Source: Thermoplasmata archaeon
GTDB taxonomy: Archaea > Thermoplasmatota > Thermoplasmata > Thermoplasmatales > Thermoplasmataceae
Direction: 5' to 3'
DNA: 16,447 nt
Assembly (NCBI GenBank): GCA_021797025.1
Contig: JAKAAK010000039.1
Coordinates: forward strand, 1 to 16,447
Part shown: positions 12,854-16,447 of the stretch, one piece after another
How positions within the stretch are numbered: the stretch's first letter is position 1
Layout: the number at the start of each line of letters is the position of its first letter
Made by a program: the position numbers and the translations under genes
Notes under the pieces: generated by a model
What the model saw: the letters and a program-made list of their open reading frames with translations, nothing else
Database searches by the model: none
What the model was told of the DNA's origin: nothing

Positions 12854-13435
12854 ATGAGCAATAAAAAGTTCCTGATTGGTTTTATTGGACCACTTATTAC
12901 GATTTTACTTATATTTCTTGATGTTGGTATTTCTCCCTATTTTTCATGGTATAAGAATTCTTTGAGCAGCCTTGGCATACACAGATATTTTTTTATTTTT
13001 GATTCGGCGGTGATCATCGGTGGCATATCTATTTTCATATTTGCCTTATTTCTTTATAAATATCTTGCCGTAAAAATGCTTTCCATTGCATTCATAATGA
13101 CCGGGGCAGTATCCCTGTTCTTGATAGGAATTTTTGATGAGAATTTTGGGAATATACATCTGGCAATAGCAGTGATATACTTCATATTCACACCTATAGG
13201 AATAATATTATTCAGCCTTTACAGAATTAAACCATTCCTCAGTTATTACGGCTATATTTCAGGAATTCTGTCACTGGTAATAATCATTTTCGGCATATTC
13301 GCACTATTCGGATACATTAATGTGAAAATAGGGCTTTCGGTTACAGAGATGCTCGAGGCAATATTGCTTTCCTCCTGGTCTTCACTAGTAGGAATTTACC
13401 TTTGCAGTCATCCCTCGAAATTAATGAAAAATTAG
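12854..13435 (+). CDS. DUF998-like six-helix membrane protein
   Basis: 193-residue integral membrane protein of unknown function. Six hydrophobic segments lie near 6-26, 48-68, 74-94, 101-122, 129-153 and 166-184. The pattern matches the DUF998 group: a first-helix GP, then YKNSLSSLG in the first outside loop (family SxxNxxSxLG), LIGIFDENFGNIHLAIAV at 90-107 (family GxFPE...H), and EMLEAILLSSWSS before the last helix. There is no known enzymatic function for the family. There is no SD. The stop codon overlaps the stop of the convergent GHMP kinase gene by two to three bases, leaving no space for a terminator between the genes. Confidence 0.75.
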   Translation: MSNKKFLIGFIGPLITILLIFLDVGISPYFSWYKNSLSSLGIHRYFFIFDSAVIIGGISIFIFALFLYKYLAVKMLSIAFIMTGAVSLFLIGIFDENFGNIHLAIAVIYFIFTPIGIILFSLYRIKPFLSYYGYISGILSLVIIIFGIFALFGYINVKIGLSVTEMLEAILLSSWSSLVGIYLCSHPSKLMKN

Positions 13436-14433
13436 ATTTCACTATCAATAAAATTTTCTATTAACCTGGTTCCCTTTCCATCGAACTTCAAACGTATAAC
13501 AAATTCAGAAAGCTCTCTCATTTTATTCTGTAATCTGTTTATATTTTCCGGTTCTGTTAAAATTAAAATAAAACCTTCAGATCCGCCACCGAGAAGCTTT
13601 GCTGATCTTGCTCCATTTTTAAAGGCATAATCTATCATCCGTTCTATTCTCTCATTGGATACACTACTACCAAGAGTTTTTTTAATTTTCCAGCCCTCAT
13701 TAACAATAGAACAAAACGCATCACGATTTTCTGACATCACTGCCCGGCTCATCTGGAATGCCATATCCCTTATGGATTTTAATTTAGATGTAGTTTCCTC
13801 ATCTCCATTGGCTGATTTGCTTGCCTGTTCCTGCAACGATTTGGAACTTTCCCTGGTATGACCGGTGTATACCAGAATCATTGATTTTTCAAGTTGACGG
13901 ACAAATGGTGTTTTTATATCAAACTTTTGAGTGGTTTCTCCCACACTGGTGAATTCCATATACTTTAATCCACCCACAGCTATTGCAAACGGATCCTGTT
14001 TTCCCAGTATTATATTGAACTTTTCCTTTTCTGTAATGTATGATTTCCTTGCAAGTTCAAGGCAATCTATATTTTTCCCCTTGATGGTGTATATTGTTTT
14101 TATTATTCCATTAAGCAATGCAGAGCTGGAACCCAGTCCTGAACCGGGTGGCACATCACTGTTCATGATTAATCTCCCTGTTGTAATTCCCTCATCCATG
14201 AACATTCTGATTATCCTGTTTTCCATGGATGTATTATTTGATGATATAAGTGAAGTCTTAAGGAAATCCCTGGATGATATTTCCAGTGAGTTACCGTCAT
14301 CTATATAACGTATCATGATTCCACGATCAATGGTTGTATTTAAAACCGCACCACCGTATGTATCGAAAAAAGGTGTTATATCAGATCCACCACCGGCAAA
14401 GCTGATTCTTACAGGGCTGTAAACTGTAATCAT
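13432..14433 (-). CDS. GHMP-superfamily small-molecule kinase (HddA/COG2605-like)
   Basis: 333-residue cytosolic ATP-dependent kinase. The N-terminus SPVRISFAGGGSDITPFF (6-23) with the GGGSD motif, the ATP-binding PPGSGLGSSSA (95-105), GKQDPFAIAVGG (144-155) and the C-terminal KLLGGGSEGF (279-288) are the three GHMP motifs. The GGG-S/T-D start followed by GGAVLNTTID is typical of the D-glycero-D-manno-heptose-7-phosphate kinase-like subgroup (HddA, COG2605), not of galactokinase or canonical mevalonate kinase. A sugar-phosphate substrate for surface glycans is plausible. Thermoplasmatales also use an unusual mevalonate route with its own kinases, and a role there cannot be excluded from the sequence. 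A TTTTAATAGG about 25 bases before the ATG suggests a leaderless transcript. It is convergent with the DUF998-like gene, sharing the stop region. Confidence 0.85.
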   Translation of the reverse strand: MITVYSPVRISFAGGGSDITPFFDTYGGAVLNTTIDRGIMIRYIDDGNSLEISSRDFLKTSLISSNNTSMENRIIRMFMDEGITTGRLIMNSDVPPGSGLGSSSALLNGIIKTIYTIKGKNIDCLELARKSYITEKEKFNIILGKQDPFAIAVGGLKYMEFTSVGETTQKFDIKTPFVRQLEKSMILVYTGHTRESSKSLQEQASKSANGDEETTSKLKSIRDMAFQMSRAVMSENRDAFCSIVNEGWKIKKTLGSSVSNERIERMIDYAFKNGARSAKLLGGGSEGFILILTEPENINRLQNKMRELSEFVIRLKFDGKGTRLIENFIDSEI

Positions 14434-14570
14434 AAAAATATATGGAAACTTCCTATTAAAAGGTTAAGTTTCAATTTTTGGTTCCGTCTAAGGTTTGACC
14501 GGGAATTCAATAAGTATTTATTTCTTTGTTTAATAAGGTATGCAAATTAAAATAATAGACGGTCTTAATA

Positions 14571-14879
14571 ATGATAGTATTCAATGTGAATTCGGGCATA
14601 GTTGAAATTAAGGATTCCCTGGGTAAATTATTGGTTAATAAAACCCTGGTAATGAGATCATACAACGAAACAGTTTCATGCGATTCCGGCATGTGCGAGG
14701 TGGTTCATGGAATCTCCCTGAAAATAAAAAGGCATTGCAACGATCCGGAAATGCTATATTTTATGAATGGAAATGTAGAGATTGCAATGGATCCTGGTAT
14801 ATATGACCTCCTTGAAACTGAAAACCTCTCGGTGGATAAGGAAAGAAACCTTACTATTGAAAGAAAACACCACAGATAA
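14571..14879 (+). CDS. Hypothetical 102-residue protein with three cysteines
   Basis: Not recognised. A small soluble protein without membrane segment. The N-terminal half alternates hydrophobic residues (FNVNSGIVEIKDSLGKLLVN) as in a beta-rich fold. Cysteines occur at 37, 42 and 56 (SCDSGMC and RHCND), a spacing that could bind a metal or form a disulfide but matches no zinc motif I can name. The C-terminus is strongly basic (ERKHHR). An AT-rich CAAATTAAAA about 25 bases upstream of the ATG and no SD suggest a leaderless mRNA. It sits 35 bases before the MFS exporter gene and is divergent from the GHMP kinase gene; cotranscription with the exporter is possible. Confidence 0.65.
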   Translation: MIVFNVNSGIVEIKDSLGKLLVNKTLVMRSYNETVSCDSGMCEVVHGISLKIKRHCNDPEMLYFMNGNVEIAMDPGIYDLLETENLSVDKERNLTIERKHHR

Positions 14880-14914
14880 ACTGAAAATCAATTTATAGCC
14901 TTTTAAGATACATA

Positions 14915-16276
14915 ATGATGCATAAATACGGAATCCTGGCGGTCACAACTCTCAGCACACTCATGGCCGCAATTGATTCTACTATTGTGTATCTCGCGCT
15001 GCCTGCCATGGGTGAAACATTTCATTCAGGTATTTCATATCTAACAATAGTTGTAAGTGCATATCTTATTTCCACAACTGTAATGCTTGTTCCTGCCATT
15101 GAAATTACCAAAAGAATAGGAAATAGAAATTTTTATATTATAGGGTTTTCGGTATTTACAATTTCATCCATTATTATAGCAGTTTCTTTAAATATATTTT
15201 CTGTCATAGTTTTCAGGTTTACTGAGGGAATAGGCGCAGGAATAATGACATCATCGGATATACCTATTATTCTGGGCGCATTCAAAAGGGGTGAGAGAGG
15301 AAAGGCAATAGGGTTGAATTCCATAGCATGGTCCATTGGAACTGTTACAGGTCCTGTCCTTGGTGGTTTTCTGGTTGCAATAAACTGGCGTTATATCTTT
15401 CTGATAAACGTTCCCATAGGCTTAGTCGCAATATATGCCGGATTCAGGATTATTAAAAATGATAGGCCGGTTAAGCTTCCATTGAAATACAAATCAGCCC
15501 TATCGATGGCCATATTTATTGTTCCCCTGGTGCTGGGAATAGCACTGATAAATGTGTATTATCTGATTATTGCAGTGGCTGTATTTCCATTATTTGTCTA
15601 TATACAGACCAAAAATCCGGTAATTGAACGCAGGCTGTTAAGAAATATAAGATTCTCCTTGATTACCATAGCATCGTTTCTTGAATCCTTTGTGTTTTTT
15701 TCCGTGTTATTTGCACTCAGCCTTTACTTTGAAAGTGACCTCGGAATAGGCAGTATCGAGACAGGATTGCTTATAATGACATACCCCCTGGCATCCATTG
15801 TATCGAGCCCCATTGGTGGCATGCTCTATGACAGATATCCGAACAGCGAAGCCATAATGGCAGCAGGTGCTCTGCTGGAGTGTGTTCCTGTGATATTTAT
15901 TGCCCTGTATTTACGATTTATCCCGGAACTGCTTTTCATAGCTGGATTTGGCGGATCAATGTTCTGGGCACCATCCACAACAATGATCACTGATTCTCTG
16001 GGAGAGCGTTACCGTGTCCAGGCAAATAACTCTATGTTCATTATGCGTGATATGGGCATAATCACATCAATTTCCATACTCCCATTGTTTATAATGTATT
16101 TCTCCAAAATTAACGTAAGCCTGGGAGATATTTTTATTGCAAGAGTAAGGGTGAATATTTCAGTAGGTATAACTGCCTATCTATTGTTTACATCAATTAT
16201 TTCATTATCGTCACTTATTTTTATATATGCATACCACAGAAAGACGTCGAATGTACCGGAAAATAGTAGCGCATAG
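14915..16276 (+). CDS. MFS exporter, DHA2-like (14 helices)
   Basis: 453-residue major facilitator transporter, probably a proton-coupled exporter of drugs or other amphipathic compounds. Fourteen hydrophobic segments can be counted, as in the DHA2 (EmrB/QacA) group. The first helix ends with AAIDSTIVYLALP, the DHA2 motif D1 (LDxTxVNVALP). TGPVLGGFL near residue 147 is motif C of antiporters. Motif A in loop 2-3 is degenerate (ITKRIGNRN against GRLADRxGRK), which is common in archaeal members. No EmrA-type partner is present, as expected for a cell with a single membrane. Two consecutive ATG codons (14915 and 14918) are both possible; the TATA-like TTTATAG at 14892-14898 slightly favours the second and predicts a leaderless mRNA. 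Confidence 0.9.
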   Translation: MMHKYGILAVTTLSTLMAAIDSTIVYLALPAMGETFHSGISYLTIVVSAYLISTTVMLVPAIEITKRIGNRNFYIIGFSVFTISSIIIAVSLNIFSVIVFRFTEGIGAGIMTSSDIPIILGAFKRGERGKAIGLNSIAWSIGTVTGPVLGGFLVAINWRYIFLINVPIGLVAIYAGFRIIKNDRPVKLPLKYKSALSMAIFIVPLVLGIALINVYYLIIAVAVFPLFVYIQTKNPVIERRLLRNIRFSLITIASFLESFVFFSVLFALSLYFESDLGIGSIETGLLIMTYPLASIVSSPIGGMLYDRYPNSEAIMAAGALLECVPVIFIALYLRFIPELLFIAGFGGSMFWAPSTTMITDSLGERYRVQANNSMFIMRDMGIITSISILPLFIMYFSKINVSLGDIFIARVRVNISVGITAYLLFTSIISLSSLIFIYAYHRKTSNVPENSSA

Positions 16277-16296
16277 GCTCTGCAATCGAATCAAAT

Positions 16297-16307
16297 ACTT
16301 AAATAAT
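16297..16307 (+). promoter_or_regulatory. TATA element of tRNA-Arg(UCG)
   Basis: ACTTAAATAAT is centred about 25 bases upstream of the first tRNA base at 16327, the standard archaeal distance, so this tRNA has its own promoter, unlike the CCG tRNA in the window. Confidence 0.6.
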
Positions 16308-16326
16308 AAATTAAACATATAGTTCC

Positions 16327-16400
16327 GGGTCCGTGGGGTAGTTAGGATATCCTGCTGGCCTTCGAAGCCGATGACCCGGGTTCAAATCCCGGCGGGCCCG
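16327..16400 (+). tRNA. tRNA-Arg (anticodon UCG)
   Basis: 74-base cloverleaf without encoded CCA. The acceptor stem GGGTCCG/CGGGCCC has one U-G pair and the discriminator is G. The D arm GGGT...TCCT encloses a loop with GG. The anticodon stem is CTGGC/GCCGA with loop CTTCGAA, giving anticodon UCG for codon CGA. The T arm is CCGGG-TTCAAAT-CCCGG. The outer anticodon-stem pair would be C27 with A43, a mismatch, and the next is a U28-G42 wobble, so the stem is weak. The remaining bases to the window end (16401-16447) are AT-rich with short T-runs and contain no gene I can see. Confidence 0.94.
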
Positions 16401-16447
16401 TTTCAAATTATTATATATTCCATTAAAATCATAAAAAACTTTTATTT

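Noticed and set aside
14507..14692. A 61-codon minus-strand frame opposite the 102-residue gene
   Set aside because: It has no promoter or SD at its start and its product looks like antisense translation; the plus-strand gene has a plausible promoter.
16321..16400. Integration attachment site at the 3' end of tRNA-Arg(UCG)
   Set aside because: No integrase gene and no second copy of the tRNA 3' end is found in the window; the other Arg tRNA shares only the conserved T-arm and acceptor sequence.
1..16447. CRISPR array, restriction-modification, toxin-antitoxin or prophage genes
   Set aside because: No regularly spaced repeats, no cas-like, methylase-like, toxin-like or phage-structural sequences were seen in the translated frames.

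Overview
The window looks like chromosomal DNA of a thermoacidophilic archaeon, most likely Thermoplasmatales (Ferroplasma/Acidiplasma type; the order is inferred and the genus is a guess). The signs are low GC, TATA elements about 25 bases upstream of start codons giving leaderless mRNAs, Shine-Dalgarno (SD) motifs mainly on distal operon genes, tRNAs without an encoded CCA, an archaeal adenosine-specific kinase, and a thioredoxin reductase lacking the NADPH-phosphate motif, as known for Thermoplasma acidophilum.

Left block (1-5092, all minus strand). In transcription order: an FAD enzyme of the alkyl-dihydroxyacetonephosphate synthase (AGPS) type, a GlpD-type glycerol-3-phosphate dehydrogenase, a diacylglycerol-kinase-family lipid kinase, an SDR reductase, and an iron-type alcohol dehydrogenase cut by the window edge. 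The first three overlap end to end. Together they supply the enzyme classes needed to make and reduce alkyl-DHAP, the bacterial/eukaryotic route to ether lipids, which is unexpected in an archaeon. This is the most interesting part of the window.

Insertion scar (about 5273-6060). A decayed IS110-family transposase, with stops and a frameshift, is preceded by a noncoding stretch with nested complementary arms. This is the place where intact IS110 elements encode their bridge RNA. A possible 59-codon gene follows on the minus strand.

Middle (6127-8645). A Met-rich small membrane protein; the adenosine-specific kinase, whose stop codon directly abuts a tRNA-Arg(CCG); a three-helix membrane protein; a membrane-anchored NTF2-like protein with many N-glycosylation sequons; and a winged-helix regulator.

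Right (8714-16447). An APC amino-acid permease; a thioredoxin/thioredoxin-reductase operon divergent from a cysteine-containing winged-helix regulator, with a 9-bp inverted repeat between them; a soluble inorganic pyrophosphatase; a DUF998-like membrane protein whose stop overlaps that of a convergent GHMP kinase; a small cysteine-containing orphan; a 14-helix MFS exporter; and tRNA-Arg(UCG). Apart from the left block and the insertion scar, the window reads as ordinary, compact archaeal chromosome.
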